Assembly: GCA_964630905.1 (NCBI GenBank) | Contig: CAZVWR010000005.1 | Coordinates: forward strand, 1 to 64,000 | Length of the DNA stretch: 64,000 nucleotides | Direction of reading: 5' to 3' | DNA from: JAGOEX01 sp964630905 | Lineage (GTDB): Bacteria > UBP6 > UBA1177 | Part shown: positions 45,207 through 54,177 of the stretch, piece after piece | Numbering within the stretch: the first letter of the stretch is position 1 | Layout: each line of letters begins with the position of its first letter | The notes under the pieces: generated by a model | The model's input: only the letters and a program-made list of their open reading frames with translations | The model's database searches: none | Told to the model about the DNA's origin: nothing | Program-made: the position numbers and the translations under genes

Positions 45207-47711
45207 ATGAAAAAAATCCAAAACCATTTAAAAACGAACGGCTGGAAGGCCCAAAAGAGTGCTCCGGAAGGACTTCTTCTTTTTCTTGTCTTCCTGCTGA
45301 CCATTCAATTGTTTTCATGCGGACAGGTTGTCGGATGGACTGATACTGACGAAACTGCACCCTCAGTCAAGTTTGTAACACCCGCTGATGATTCAACAGG
45401 CGTTGCACTCAATGCATCTATTTCGGCTACTTTCAGCGAAACGATGGATTCTTCAACATTCTCAACAAGCTCTTTTACATTGTTTAAGGGAACAACCGCT
45501 GTAACAGGTGCCGTTGTTTATTCCGGTGAAACTGCAATATTCACACCGGGAATCATCCTTGACCCTGAAACTGAGTATGTCGCAACTGTCACAAACAAAG
45601 TCAAAGACCTTGCAGGCAACTTTCTGGCTCAGGATTTTGAGTGGAAATTCACTACAGGGGAAACGCCCGAAACCGTTCCGCCTGAGGTTATTGCAACAAT
45701 TCCGTTTGGCGATGCGACAGGCGCTGCTTTAGACACAGAGATTTCAGCAGTGTTCAGTGAAACAATGAACCCGTTGACAATCACAGAAAACAACTTCACA
45801 TTGCTTGATGGAACAACTCCTGTCGAAGGTACTGTGAGCTATGTCGGCGTTACTGCAACTTTTGTACCGGAAAACAATCTTGATCAGAACAAACTTTACA
45901 CAGCGACCATTCATACCGGAGTTACAGATATTGCCGGAAATGGAATGACTGACAATTACACATGGAGCTTTACAACAGGCGACACCATTGATGATGTCCG
46001 TCCTGAAATAACCTCAACTTTTCCAAAAGACGGGGATATTGAAATTACATTGGATTCTACTGTTTCCGCTATATTCAGTGAAGCGATGAATCCGCTTACC
46101 ATTAATAGTGCAACATTCATATTGAAATACGGCACAACTATTATTGAAGGTTCAATCTTCATTATAGGAAACAGAGTGGTCTTTGATCCCGAAAACGATC
46201 TTATGGCTGAAACAGAATATACAGCCACTGTAACAAGTCTGGTGACTGATCTTGCAGGCAACACTATGGAAGATGATTTTGTCTGGAAATTTACAACAGG
46301 GAAAGACTTAACGCTCCTTCCTCCGGTAATAATCTCAACGATCCCGTTAGATGAAGCAATAGATGTTTCAATTGATACAGATATTTCAGCAGAGTTCAGC
46401 AAAGAAATGGATATACTTACCATAACCGATCTGACATTCTTAGTAACTGATGATTTGCTCGCACCAGTTGACGGCATAGTTGCTTACGATGTACTTACAA
46501 AGACAGCTACATTCACTCCCGATAACGATCTTGAACTTGATACCGAATACACAGTAACTATCACAACCGGTGTAGAAGATTTAGCCGGAATTGCAATGGA
46601 AATGGATTTCGTCTGGACATTCACAACAGATACCGCACCTACCGTGATCTCAACGATCCCGTTAGACGGAGCAACAGATGTTGCAATTGACACAGAGATT
46701 TCCGCAGAGTTCAGTGAAGACATGAACGGACTTACCATAACCGATATGACATTCCTTGTAACTGACGATTCGCTCGCCTCAGTTGACGGTATGGTCGATT
46801 ACGATGCACTCACAAAAACCGTAACATTCACTCCCGACAGCGATCTTCTTCTTGATACTGAATACACTGCCACGATCACAGCAGATGTAGAAAATCTTAC
46901 AGGAACTTCAATGGAAATGGATTTCGTCTGGACATTCAGCACCGGTGCCGGCACAGTTGACCTTAAACTAATCAGTCCGTTTGCAATTGCATCTGCGGCG
47001 GGAATTGACAACACAGGTGCTACCCATATCAACGGTGATGTCGTTCTCGATCCTAACTTTACATGCAACGATGTTCCAGGTGTTCATGACGGCGGCTTCG
47101 GGCTTTGCGATGGAAAAGCTCCGACTATTAACGGAACCGTTATAACCAACCAGTATCCTGATACAGTGACTTCAGCGGCGATCCTTGCCGATTTGACGGC
47201 GGCATATCTGAGCATTATGAAAGCTAACCTTCCCGGTGCCATTGTTCTTGGATGCGGCACTATCGGAAGCAACGGTGACGCAGGTGCTCTCATAGGTTGT
47301 GCAGGCAACTCCACTCTCGCTCCGGGAGTATATATCTCATCATCAGATTCTTCGATCGGTATAACAGGAATTCTTACTCTTGACGGTCAGGGCGACAACA
47401 ATGCCGAATTCATTTTTCAGGCACCGTCATCCACACTTGTAACAGCATCCGGTGCGGCAGGGTTCCCTCTTAGTGAGATCAGGCTGATAAACGGCGCAAG
47501 GGCATCCAATGTCTGGTGGCAGGTTGGAAGTTCTGCAACTATCGGAGCTTACTCAATTTTTCAGGGCAATATCCTTGCAGACTCAAGCATAACCATGGAA
47601 ACCGGAGCCACATCATGCGGAAGACTGCTTGCAGGAGCATTTACAACAAGCGGTGCTTTTATATTTGACTCGAATCTTGTTTCAGTACCCGGCAACGGAT
47701 GTCCTAAATAA
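45207..47711 (+). CDS. Lipoprotein with five Ig-like (Big_5) domains and DUF3494 domain
   Basis: An 834-residue surface lipoprotein. A long N-region precedes the hydrophobic segment and lipid Cys at residue 38 (IQLFSC). Five Ig-like domains of the SbsA/Big_5 type follow, each about 100 residues, with phrases such as STIPLDEAIDVSIDTDISAE and YTVTITTGVEDLAG. Residues about 585-834 are a DUF3494 domain, the beta-solenoid fold of ice-binding proteins (FAIASAAGIDNTG, ASNVWWQVGSSATIGAYS). Family members are ice-binding or adhesive; which applies here is unknown. Two paralogues lie at 55575 and 59861. Confidence 0.92.
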   Translation: MKKIQNHLKTNGWKAQKSAPEGLLLFLVFLLTIQLFSCGQVVGWTDTDETAPSVKFVTPADDSTGVALNASISATFSETMDSSTFSTSSFTLFKGTTAVTGAVVYSGETAIFTPGIILDPETEYVATVTNKVKDLAGNFLAQDFEWKFTTGETPETVPPEVIATIPFGDATGAALDTEISAVFSETMNPLTITENNFTLLDGTTPVEGTVSYVGVTATFVPENNLDQNKLYTATIHTGVTDIAGNGMTDNYTWSFTTGDTIDDVRPEITSTFPKDGDIEITLDSTVSAIFSEAMNPLTINSATFILKYGTTIIEGSIFIIGNRVVFDPENDLMAETEYTATVTSLVTDLAGNTMEDDFVWKFTTGKDLTLLPPVIISTIPLDEAIDVSIDTDISAEFSKEMDILTITDLTFLVTDDLLAPVDGIVAYDVLTKTATFTPDNDLELDTEYTVTITTGVEDLAGIAMEMDFVWTFTTDTAPTVISTIPLDGATDVAIDTEISAEFSEDMNGLTITDMTFLVTDDSLASVDGMVDYDALTKTVTFTPDSDLLLDTEYTATITADVENLTGTSMEMDFVWTFSTGAGTVDLKLISPFAIASAAGIDNTGATHINGDVVLDPNFTCNDVPGVHDGGFGLCDGKAPTINGTVITNQYPDTVTSAAILADLTAAYLSIMKANLPGAIVLGCGTIGSNGDAGALIGCAGNSTLAPGVYISSSDSSIGITGILTLDGQGDNNAEFIFQAPSSTLVTASGAAGFPLSEIRLINGARASNVWWQVGSSATIGAYSIFQGNILADSSITMETGATSCGRLLAGAFTTSGAFIFDSNLVSVPGNGCPK

Positions 47712-47788
47712 TGGAGACAAGAAATGAAAAACACAGGAATTTTAAAGGAATGTGCATATCTGACAATAAATTTTTTAAGGAGAAACCA

Positions 47789-48955
47789 ATGAGATTTACA
47801 ATCATTATGGCCATCTGTCTTTCTGTGCTGTTTGCATGGAAAACAGCAACGGCAACTGAATTCACTCTGCACACAGAGACAGCCGCAGCCTTCTGGGTTG
47901 ACGAACCGCAATCCGACAGGTTCACCCCGGGATTCTACATAGCCCTCAGACCGGGTATGACACTGAATCGCTTTGTAGCTTTACAGTGGTCATACGCATT
48001 TCTGATCACCAAAGCTAAAGAGGGTTTCAACGAGAATGGGTCGGCGCATTTTCTTTTAAGCGGAGTGCGCCTTCGACCCCTCGCCTCGTTTCAATCAGCA
48101 GAAAAACATTTAGGCGGACTGTTTGTTGATTTCAATCTCGGATATGTCAGGACAGGAGATCTCAACCGCTTCGGCTTTGATGCCGGTGTCGGCTATGCTA
48201 TTCAGATGGCACCATGGGTATCTCTGGGTCCTGTCCTCCGTTATTCTCAGATCATACAACCCGACAACAACTACGACCAGAATTCCGAGGATGCACACCT
48301 GATCACTCTGGGTTTTGACATTACATTCGGAACTTCAAAAAAAGAAAAAGCGACAGAAGCATATGAATGTCCTGAAGCACCGAAATGTGTTCCGGAAAGA
48401 GTGTATATAAACACCGAGAAAAAAGAGATCGTATATGTTGAGAAAGCTCTTCCATATTATGTGCCGTGTGATGACGCAGATACTGACGGAGTATGCGATG
48501 ATGATGACAGATGTCCCGACAAAATAGGTCCTGTCGCCACATTCGGATGTCCTGTCAATCCTTGCAGCGGAGATTCACTGCTGCTTCTTGTTCAGTTTAA
48601 TCAGGACAGCGACAAGCTTCCCCCTTCTATGTACGAAGCACAGACAATGTATCCGATCCTTGATGAAATTGCCGCAGTTATTGCTCAAGATGAAGAATGC
48701 CGTGTCTGCATCATAGGATACGCTTCCGAAGAAGGAGCAAAAATACACAACAAGGAACTCAGCAAAAAGAGAGCCGCATCTGTCAAAGATTATCTTGTAA
48801 AAAAAGGTGTCGCAGAAGAAAAACTGCCGTCAATAGGCATGGGCGAAAAGTGTCAGCTTATTCCTGAAACCACAAATGTTCTTAACCGCAGAGTCGAATT
48901 CCGCAGACTTAAAGAAGGACAGAAATGTCCCAACGATTGTTCCGTAAATAGATAA
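47789..48955 (+). CDS. Outer-membrane OmpA-family protein with TSP3 motif
   Basis: A 388-residue outer-membrane protein. The signal peptide (MRFTIIMAICLSVLFAWKTA) is followed by an eight-strand-like beta-barrel region to about residue 190. A short calcium-binding TSP3 element (DADTDGVCDDDDRCPD) comes next, then a C-terminal OmpA peptidoglycan-binding domain (GYASEEGAKIHNKELSKKRA). ATG at 47789 has AAGGAG upstream; the frame extends 26 codons further but without a signal peptide. It tethers the outer membrane to the wall. Confidence 0.9.
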   Translation: MRFTIIMAICLSVLFAWKTATATEFTLHTETAAAFWVDEPQSDRFTPGFYIALRPGMTLNRFVALQWSYAFLITKAKEGFNENGSAHFLLSGVRLRPLASFQSAEKHLGGLFVDFNLGYVRTGDLNRFGFDAGVGYAIQMAPWVSLGPVLRYSQIIQPDNNYDQNSEDAHLITLGFDITFGTSKKEKATEAYECPEAPKCVPERVYINTEKKEIVYVEKALPYYVPCDDADTDGVCDDDDRCPDKIGPVATFGCPVNPCSGDSLLLLVQFNQDSDKLPPSMYEAQTMYPILDEIAAVIAQDEECRVCIIGYASEEGAKIHNKELSKKRAASVKDYLVKKGVAEEKLPSIGMGEKCQLIPETTNVLNRRVEFRRLKEGQKCPNDCSVNR

Positions 48956-48979
48956 ACATTTTTAAAAAGGAGAAATCAC

Positions 48980-49126
48980 ATGTTATGGACAGTAGCAATC
49001 ACTATGATCGTCCTCTGGGCGCTCGGACTGATAACATCTTATACTTTCGGCGGATTTATTCATATCCTGCTTGTTGCCGGATTGATAGTAATAATTGTCC
49101 GGCTTATAACCGGAAGAAACAACTAA
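48980..49126 (+). CDS. lmo0937-family small membrane protein
   Basis: A 48-residue gene read directly from the sequence. ATG at 48980 has AAGGAG at good spacing and TAA is at 49124-49126. The product has two hydrophobic helices, with MLWTVAITMIVLWALG, then SYTFGGFIHILLVAG, ending RLITGRNN. This matches the lmo0937/DUF5670 family of two-helix membrane proteins, which often sit in stress gene clusters. Function is unknown. It lies between the OmpA gene and the DUF4398 gene. Confidence 0.88.
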   Translation: MLWTVAITMIVLWALGLITSYTFGGFIHILLVAGLIVIIVRLITGRNN

Positions 49127-49137
49127 AGGAGAAAAAA

Positions 49138-49533
49138 ATGAAAAACATTACAGGAATCAACATCACTTTCTTTGTTATAGCTTTTTCAGCTTTGACAATT
49201 ATAGCCGGATGTGCAAGTGCACCTCTTAACACCGAAGAATCAACATCAAGCATCCGGGCAGCGGAGGAAGCTGGAGCCGCAAAAGTTCCAAAGGCGTCAC
49301 TTCACTTAAAACTTGCAAAGGAAGAACTCATCCTTGCAAAAAGGTATGAAGCGAAAAGTGAAATGCCGAAAGCACAGTCAATGCTTCTTAGATCTGAAAC
49401 TGATGCAGAGCTTGCGCTTATTCTTGCCAGAGAAGATGCTGAAAAATCAAAGTCCCGTGCTGAACTGGAAAATGTGCGACTTCTCAAAAAAGAGAATCAG
49501 AGACCATCTGAAAACACTAAAAGTAATAACTAA
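49138..49533 (+). CDS. DUF4398 lipoprotein
   Basis: A 131-residue lipoprotein with lipid Cys at residue 25 (LTIIAGC). It has a helical DUF4398-type domain, with the pattern AAEEAGAAKVPKASLHLKLA. ATG at 49138 follows AAAGGAG; the longer frame starting at 48985 only overlaps the lmo0937 gene in another frame. DUF4398 proteins are periplasmic and often encoded beside OmpA proteins. Confidence 0.87.
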   Translation: MKNITGINITFFVIAFSALTIIAGCASAPLNTEESTSSIRAAEEAGAAKVPKASLHLKLAKEELILAKRYEAKSEMPKAQSMLLRSETDAELALILAREDAEKSKSRAELENVRLLKKENQRPSENTKSNN

Positions 49534-49544
49534 TGGAGAATATT

Positions 49545-50558
49545 ATGAAGAAAATGAACTTGTTGATCTTTATCATCGTTGCAGGTCTTTTTGCAGGCTG
49601 TGCAACTGCGACACCGAAAGAACTGGTAAATGCCAGAAATGCATATGATCATGCGAATAACAGCATTGCGGCAGACATTGCTCCTGCGGAACTTCATGTT
49701 GCAAAAACAGCACTTGATGAAGCTGAGAAGTCTTTTAAAAATGATCCCAAATCATTTACAACCAAAGATCTTGCCTATATTGCTCAAAGAAAAGCTGAAA
49801 TAGCGGAAGCAACTGCCTCTATCATTTTAGAACAGAAAAAACAGGAGCTTGCAAAAGCCGATTTTCTCAATATCCAGTCTATCGTTGTTGCAAGAACCAA
49901 AAAGGATCTTGATACAACACGCGATGCTCTTGCCGCTTCAGAATTCAACACCGAAATTTCACAGCGGGACCTTAACCAGTCAGAATCGGCACTCGCCGCA
50001 TCAGAACTTGACGGAAACATCGCCAGAGCAAACTTGAGTCAAAGCGAAATTGCTCTTGCGAAATCTGAACACGGTGCAAAAATGACACAAGATCAGCTCG
50101 CAACAGAAAAAGAGGCAAGACTTGCGGCAGAAAAAAGGGCAACAGACGCACAGGCGGCGTTAGCCAAACTTGCCGCAGTCAAAAATGAACCCCGCGGAAT
50201 GGTCATCACAATTTCAGGAAGCGTACTCTTTGCATCAAACCAGACCATTCTTCTTCCATCTGCCAAAGAAAAGCTGAATGAAATAGCCGATGTACTGCTC
50301 ACCACAAGAGAAAGGCATCTTGTAATTGAAGGACACACCGATTCTCAGGGGTCTGACAGTTTTAATATGGATCTGTCGCAACGAAGAGCCGATGCAGTCC
50401 GCAGCTATCTTGTGGAAAAGGGTTACGAAGGGGACCTTGTTGTAGCTAAAGGACTTGGCGAAACGAATCCTGTCGGCAACAACAACAGTGCGGAAGGCCG
50501 TGCCAACAACCGCCGTGTCGAGATAATAATTGAAAAAGAATTACAAACTTCAAGATAA
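49545..50558 (+). CDS. DUF4398/coiled-coil OmpA-family lipoprotein
   Basis: A 337-residue lipoprotein with lipid Cys at residue 19 (AGLFAGC). It has a DUF4398-type helical region, then a long coiled coil with repeated segments (LAASEFNTE, LAASELDGN, LAKSEHGAK). A C-terminal OmpA domain follows (VIEGHTDSQGSDSFNMDLSQ, RANNRRVEIIIEK). The layout resembles a wall-spanning tether. GGAG precedes the ATG at 49545. It follows the smaller DUF4398 lipoprotein directly. Confidence 0.9.
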   Translation: MKKMNLLIFIIVAGLFAGCATATPKELVNARNAYDHANNSIAADIAPAELHVAKTALDEAEKSFKNDPKSFTTKDLAYIAQRKAEIAEATASIILEQKKQELAKADFLNIQSIVVARTKKDLDTTRDALAASEFNTEISQRDLNQSESALAASELDGNIARANLSQSEIALAKSEHGAKMTQDQLATEKEARLAAEKRATDAQAALAKLAAVKNEPRGMVITISGSVLFASNQTILLPSAKEKLNEIADVLLTTRERHLVIEGHTDSQGSDSFNMDLSQRRADAVRSYLVEKGYEGDLVVAKGLGETNPVGNNNSAEGRANNRRVEIIIEKELQTSR

Positions 50559-50570
50559 AAGGAAATTTTT

Positions 50571-50924
50571 ATGAAAAAACTTATGTGTATATGTATGACT
50601 CCCCTGTTTGCAATTATAACTATTCTTTTCTCATCAGCTTTGATGATGTCAAGTTGCGAGGCGGCAGACAACTTTGATTCCCGTGTCGCCTGCCACGAAT
50701 ACTGCTCAAAGAAATTTGACTGCAATGATAAAGATCCCTCTCTTTCTGAAACAGATGACTGTGTTGATTCATGCAGAAATTCCATTGAAGACAACTGCGG
50801 CAACGAGCATCAGGCTGATGCAAACGACAAAATTGGAGAGTGTGTTGACAAAAGCTGTGTCGATTTCTGGTTGTGTATGAATTTTGAAGTTGCACCGGAA
50901 TGTTTTGATTTTGTAGGTAATTAA
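50571..50924 (+). CDS. Small Cys-rich exported protein, probable lipoprotein
   Basis: A 117-residue protein. A hydrophobic N terminus ends in MMSSC (Cys29), a plausible lipobox. The mature part has about ten Cys in spacings such as CHEYCSKKFDC and CVDSC. That is typical of small disulfide-rich secreted proteins of myxobacterial type. No named family was recognised. It follows the OmpA lipoprotein by 12 nt with AAAGGA upstream. Confidence 0.75.
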   Translation: MKKLMCICMTPLFAIITILFSSALMMSSCEAADNFDSRVACHEYCSKKFDCNDKDPSLSETDDCVDSCRNSIEDNCGNEHQADANDKIGECVDKSCVDFWLCMNFEVAPECFDFVGN

Positions 50925-50967
50925 AATGTTGAAGAAGATTAATAAAACAAAAAATTAGGAGAAGACC

Positions 50968-51459
50968 ATGTTTAAGAAACACATCATTATGCTTGTTGCA
51001 ACAGCACTGATTATCGGTGGATTTGTAACAGGCTGCGACTTTTTCAGCGGCAAATCGAATGCTACAAAGTCACTAGACAAGCTTCAAGCTGAACTTGTTG
51101 AAGCAAAAGAAAAGAAAGCTGAAGCGGCAGAAGAAAAGGCAAATTCAGACTACACCTACGCTCAGAGAATGATCTTTATCGCTGATATGAAACAGGAACT
51201 GACCAAAATCCAGAGTGATATTGATAAGCTTTCCGAAAGAGTCGCCAGATCCAAAGGCGAAGCAAAAGATTCCTGGGAAAAAAGACTCAATGCCGTGCGT
51301 GAAGAACTGGAACTGACAAAATCAAAAATAGATGACGCACAAAATGCCAATGAATCCGGCTGGGAAGATGTAAAGAGAGGTTTCAGGAAAGCCAACGACA
51401 ACTTGAAAAAATCTTTTGAGAATACGCGTCAGTGGCTGAGTGATAAAATAGAACCTTAA
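50968..51459 (+). CDS. Coiled-coil lipoprotein
   Basis: A 163-residue lipoprotein with lipid Cys at residue 23 (GFVTGC). The mature part is almost wholly Lys/Glu/Ala-rich coiled coil, and ends with FENTRQWLSDKIEP. It resembles the sll1863-type protein encoded next in general character, though that one lacks a signal peptide. AGGAG precedes the ATG. Function is unknown. Confidence 0.78.
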   Translation: MFKKHIIMLVATALIIGGFVTGCDFFSGKSNATKSLDKLQAELVEAKEKKAEAAEEKANSDYTYAQRMIFIADMKQELTKIQSDIDKLSERVARSKGEAKDSWEKRLNAVREELELTKSKIDDAQNANESGWEDVKRGFRKANDNLKKSFENTRQWLSDKIEP

Positions 51460-51482
51460 CAAACTTAGAAAGGAGATTCGAC

Positions 51483-51761
51483 ATGAAGAAAATGAATGAA
51501 CAGATCGGAAAAATGGAAGGTCAGCTTAAACATTGGGGATCAAAACTTGATGACCTTGTTGCAAAAGCGGAAAAGGCCGACAATGATGCAAAGAACACTT
51601 ATTACAAACAGATCGACAGTTTGAAAGCAAAGTATCATGCTGCTCAGTCAAAACTTGATGAAGTCAAAAAAGGAGGTCATGAAAAGTGGGAAGGATTTAA
51701 ATCGGATGTTGAGCTCGCATGGAAAGATCTTGAAAATGCATTCAAAGGGCTGAAAGATTAA
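51483..51761 (+). CDS. sll1863-type coiled-coil stress protein
   Basis: A 92-residue soluble protein, two long helices with the pattern KYHAAQSKLDEVKKGG and EKWEGFKSDVELAWKDL. This matches the sll1863-family coiled-coil proteins linked with stress responses. A close paralogue is encoded at 59472-59741. The preceding site is AAGGAG. Function is inferred from family association only. Confidence 0.8.
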   Translation: MKKMNEQIGKMEGQLKHWGSKLDDLVAKAEKADNDAKNTYYKQIDSLKAKYHAAQSKLDEVKKGGHEKWEGFKSDVELAWKDLENAFKGLKD

Positions 51762-51778
51762 CAGGAAGGAGCTTGAAA

Positions 51779-52168
51779 ATGGAAAACTGGCAGTTGGCAT
51801 TAATTATTCTGGCGGCAGTATTGGTCGGTGCCGCAATCCCTGTATTTATTATGGCGTGCAGAGCATTTTATCGTGCCGGCAAAGAAATTTCACAGATAGG
51901 AGAACGGCTTATGAATCTTCTGTCTTCGGCGGAAATAATTACAGACAGATTTGAAGTTATGACCCGCGGCATTAAAGAAGGTGAAACAGATATTGCAGAT
52001 CTCATTAAATCTGCTGGGAACCTTTCACGCGGAATCAACAGAAACATGAAAATAATAAATATCTTTTCGACCTTTCTGCTTTCTGCAGGAGCAGCGGTTA
52101 CTGCCTTTGTTAAAAATAAAATTCCGCCTGAGGAAGCTACGGAGCCGGTCAATGACACTGAAAAATAA
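51779..52168 (+). CDS. Small membrane protein with helical tail, DUF948-like
   Basis: A 129-residue protein with an N-terminal membrane helix (LALIILAAVLVGAAIPVFI) and a cytoplasmic helical region. A second hydrophobic segment lies near residues 95-110. The layout resembles DUF948 proteins, but the match is not strong. ATG at 51779 has AAGGAG at seven bases; a TTG at 51773 is too close to that site. It overlaps the AI-2E-type permease gene by 17 nt. Confidence 0.7.
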   Translation: MENWQLALIILAAVLVGAAIPVFIMACRAFYRAGKEISQIGERLMNLLSSAEIITDRFEVMTRGIKEGETDIADLIKSAGNLSRGINRNMKIINIFSTFLLSAGAAVTAFVKNKIPPEEATEPVNDTEK

Positions 52169-53237
52169 AAGACTTCTGCCGCTTACCGAACCTGATGACC
52201 TTCACAGGTTGTCACGAATAATTTTCATTATAGCGGCAATAGTCTTTATCATCTGGGGAGTAAGTCAGGCACAGTCTGTTCTGGTATCATTTCTTGTTTC
52301 CGCCTTTCTTTCAATTCTGGCAACGCCTCCTGTGCTCTGGCTTCAAAAGAAAAGAGTACCTGTAATTATCGCTGTATTTATTGTTGTGGCCGGCATGGTG
52401 CTGTTTCTTATAGGAACGGGCACTATTGTCGGCACATCAATAAACAGCTTTTATGAAGCTTTGCCGGAATATCAGAAACTCATTCTGGTAAAAGTTAATT
52501 CATTCGAAAAATTTCTGACACAAAAAGGAATAGCAACTCCTCAAAAAGTTCTGCTGAAATATATTAATCCTGAAGCGATCATGGCCCTTACGGCAAAACT
52601 GTTCACCCGTCTGGGCTCAGCTTTTTCAGACATTGTTCTGATCATACTGACGGTCACTTTTATTTTACTCGAAGTTACAAGCTTTCCTTTGAAACTGCAG
52701 ACTATTCTCGGTAATCCCAGACAGGCTTTCCCAAAATTCACTCTGTTTGTAAATGACATGAAAAGATATATGGTCATAAAAACATTAATGAGCCTGGCAA
52801 CAGGGATACTTGTAACGATATTGCTTTACATTCTGGATGTGGATTTTCCGATTCTATGGGGATTTCTAGCATTTCTTCTTAATTATGTACCTACGATCGG
52901 ATCAACCATTGCAGGAATTCCTGCGGTTCTTCTTGCTCTGGTTCAAAAAGGGATCTGGATGGCTCTTATTGCGGCCGCCGGATATATTGTCATTAACCTT
53001 GTTGTTGATTACGGAATTGAAAAAAGACTTATGGGCAGAAAGCTCGGACTGTCAACTCTGGTCGTTTTTCTGTCTCTTCTTTTCTGGGAAGGACTGATCG
53101 GGCCAATCGGTGCAGTCCTTTGTATTCCGCTCACCATGACTTTAAAGTTTGCATTTGAGAGTAACGAACAGACACAATGGATCGCAGTACTGCTCGGTCC
53201 TGAAAAATTTTCTAATAAAGGAGAAAAATTATGCTGA
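52152..53237 (+). CDS. AI-2E family transporter (PerM-like permease)
   Basis: A 361-residue membrane protein with about eight helices. The C-terminal helices carry WGFLAFLLNYVPTIGSTIAG and the block GLSTLVVFLSLLFW, both typical of the AI-2E/PerM family. Members export autoinducer-2 or act as Na+/H+ antiporters, so the name is only a family label. ATG at 52152 is internal to the upstream gene end; 15 further upstream codons were dropped as lacking support. Confidence 0.88.
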   Translation: MTLKNKRLLPLTEPDDLHRLSRIIFIIAAIVFIIWGVSQAQSVLVSFLVSAFLSILATPPVLWLQKKRVPVIIAVFIVVAGMVLFLIGTGTIVGTSINSFYEALPEYQKLILVKVNSFEKFLTQKGIATPQKVLLKYINPEAIMALTAKLFTRLGSAFSDIVLIILTVTFILLEVTSFPLKLQTILGNPRQAFPKFTLFVNDMKRYMVIKTLMSLATGILVTILLYILDVDFPILWGFLAFLLNYVPTIGSTIAGIPAVLLALVQKGIWMALIAAAGYIVINLVVDYGIEKRLMGRKLGLSTLVVFLSLLFWEGLIGPIGAVLCIPLTMTLKFAFESNEQTQWIAVLLGPEKFSNKGEKLC

Positions 53238-54013
53238 TAAACGCTAAAACACTTATCACTTACAAGCTGAAAGGAAACGACGGAGAAGTTGGAAATGTCA
53301 AAGAATTTTACTTTGATGATAATCACTGGGCTGTCCGCTATATTGTTGCCGACACAGGAAACTGGCTTGCAGACAGAAAGGTCCTGATATCACCGTATGC
53401 AATGGCAGATGTTGACCAGGGCAGCCGGTATATCAATTTGAATTTAAGCAAAGATCAGATAGAGAACAGTCCTTCACTAAACACTGACAAGCCTGTTTCA
53501 AAACAATTTGAAGAAAACTACTACAAATATTACGGTTGGCCGTTGTATTGGGGTGGTCCTAACATGTGGGGCGGGTTTGAAAGCATACCCCGTGACAGTA
53601 AAGAATATCCTAAATCCAATACCGGCGGGAAACCGTGGGATCCGAATCTTCGCAGCACCCATGATGTTACAGGACACACCATTCAGGCTTCAGACGGAGC
53701 GATCGGGCATGTCGATGATTTTATTATCGATGATGAAACATGGGCACTTAGATACATCATTGTTGACACAAAAGACTGGATGTCAGGAAAGAAAGTTCTT
53801 ATTTCCCCTCGTTGGATAGAAAGCATCAGCTGGGAAGAATCAAAAGTTTTTATAAATTTAACAAAAAAAGAAATCGAACTGTCACCTGAATACACAGAAC
53901 ACGCACTGGTTACAAGAAATTATGAGACAGGACTTCACAAGCATTACAATAGACCGGGCTACTGGCATGAAACCCGCGAATCAGTTAAACACAGCAAAGG
54001 AGAAAGATTATGA
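53231..54013 (+). CDS. Protein with two PRC-barrel domains
   Basis: A 260-residue soluble protein with two PRC-barrel domains at about residues 1-75 (KGNDGEVGNVKEFYFDDNHW) and 145-225 (DGAIGHVDDFIIDDETWAL). Both contain the shared phrase WxxRYIxxDTxxW. PRC-barrels occur in photosynthetic reaction centres, RimM and many small stress proteins. This double form is common in stress clusters. It overlaps both neighbours by a few bases. Confidence 0.9.
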   Translation: MLINAKTLITYKLKGNDGEVGNVKEFYFDDNHWAVRYIVADTGNWLADRKVLISPYAMADVDQGSRYINLNLSKDQIENSPSLNTDKPVSKQFEENYYKYYGWPLYWGGPNMWGGFESIPRDSKEYPKSNTGGKPWDPNLRSTHDVTGHTIQASDGAIGHVDDFIIDDETWALRYIIVDTKDWMSGKKVLISPRWIESISWEESKVFINLTKKEIELSPEYTEHALVTRNYETGLHKHYNRPGYWHETRESVKHSKGERL

Positions 54014-54177
54014 AAGAGAAAACAATCGAAAACGCAATTGAAAACACCGACAGCATTCTTACTTCAGGCATTGAGGTAATCACTGCTGAAATTAAACTTC
54101 ATCCTGTTATCAGCGGTATGGCCGCATTCGGGCTGGGGTTTGTCGCCGCCACAATTATTTTCAGAATCAGCAGATGA
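54010..54177 (+). CDS. 55-residue membrane protein, DUF883/ElaB-like
   Basis: A small gene read directly from the sequence. ATG at 54010 overlaps the PRC-barrel gene stop and has AAGGAG upstream; TGA at 54175-54177 overlaps the next start. The product begins MKEKTIENAIENTDSILTSG and ends with a glycine-rich membrane helix (GMAAFGLGFVAATIIF) and Arg. That amphipathic-then-C-terminal-helix plan resembles DUF883/ElaB ribosome- or membrane-associated proteins. The overlaps on both sides make it very likely to be translated. Confidence 0.82.
   Translation: MKEKTIENAIENTDSILTSGIEVITAEIKLHPVISGMAAFGLGFVAATIIFRISR

Noticed and set aside
46300..46960. Tandem repeats that could be taken for a CRISPR-like array
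   Set aside because: The period is about 300 bp, the repeats are coding and diverged, and each unit is an Ig-like domain.
47711..47788. N-terminal extension of the OmpA protein beginning at 47711
   Set aside because: The ATG at 47789 has AAGGAG upstream and starts a clean signal peptide; the extension would bury the signal peptide.
48985..49137. Longer N terminus for the DUF4398 lipoprotein
   Set aside because: This stretch is the lmo0937-type gene read in another frame; the lipoprotein signal begins at 49138 with its own ribosome-binding site.
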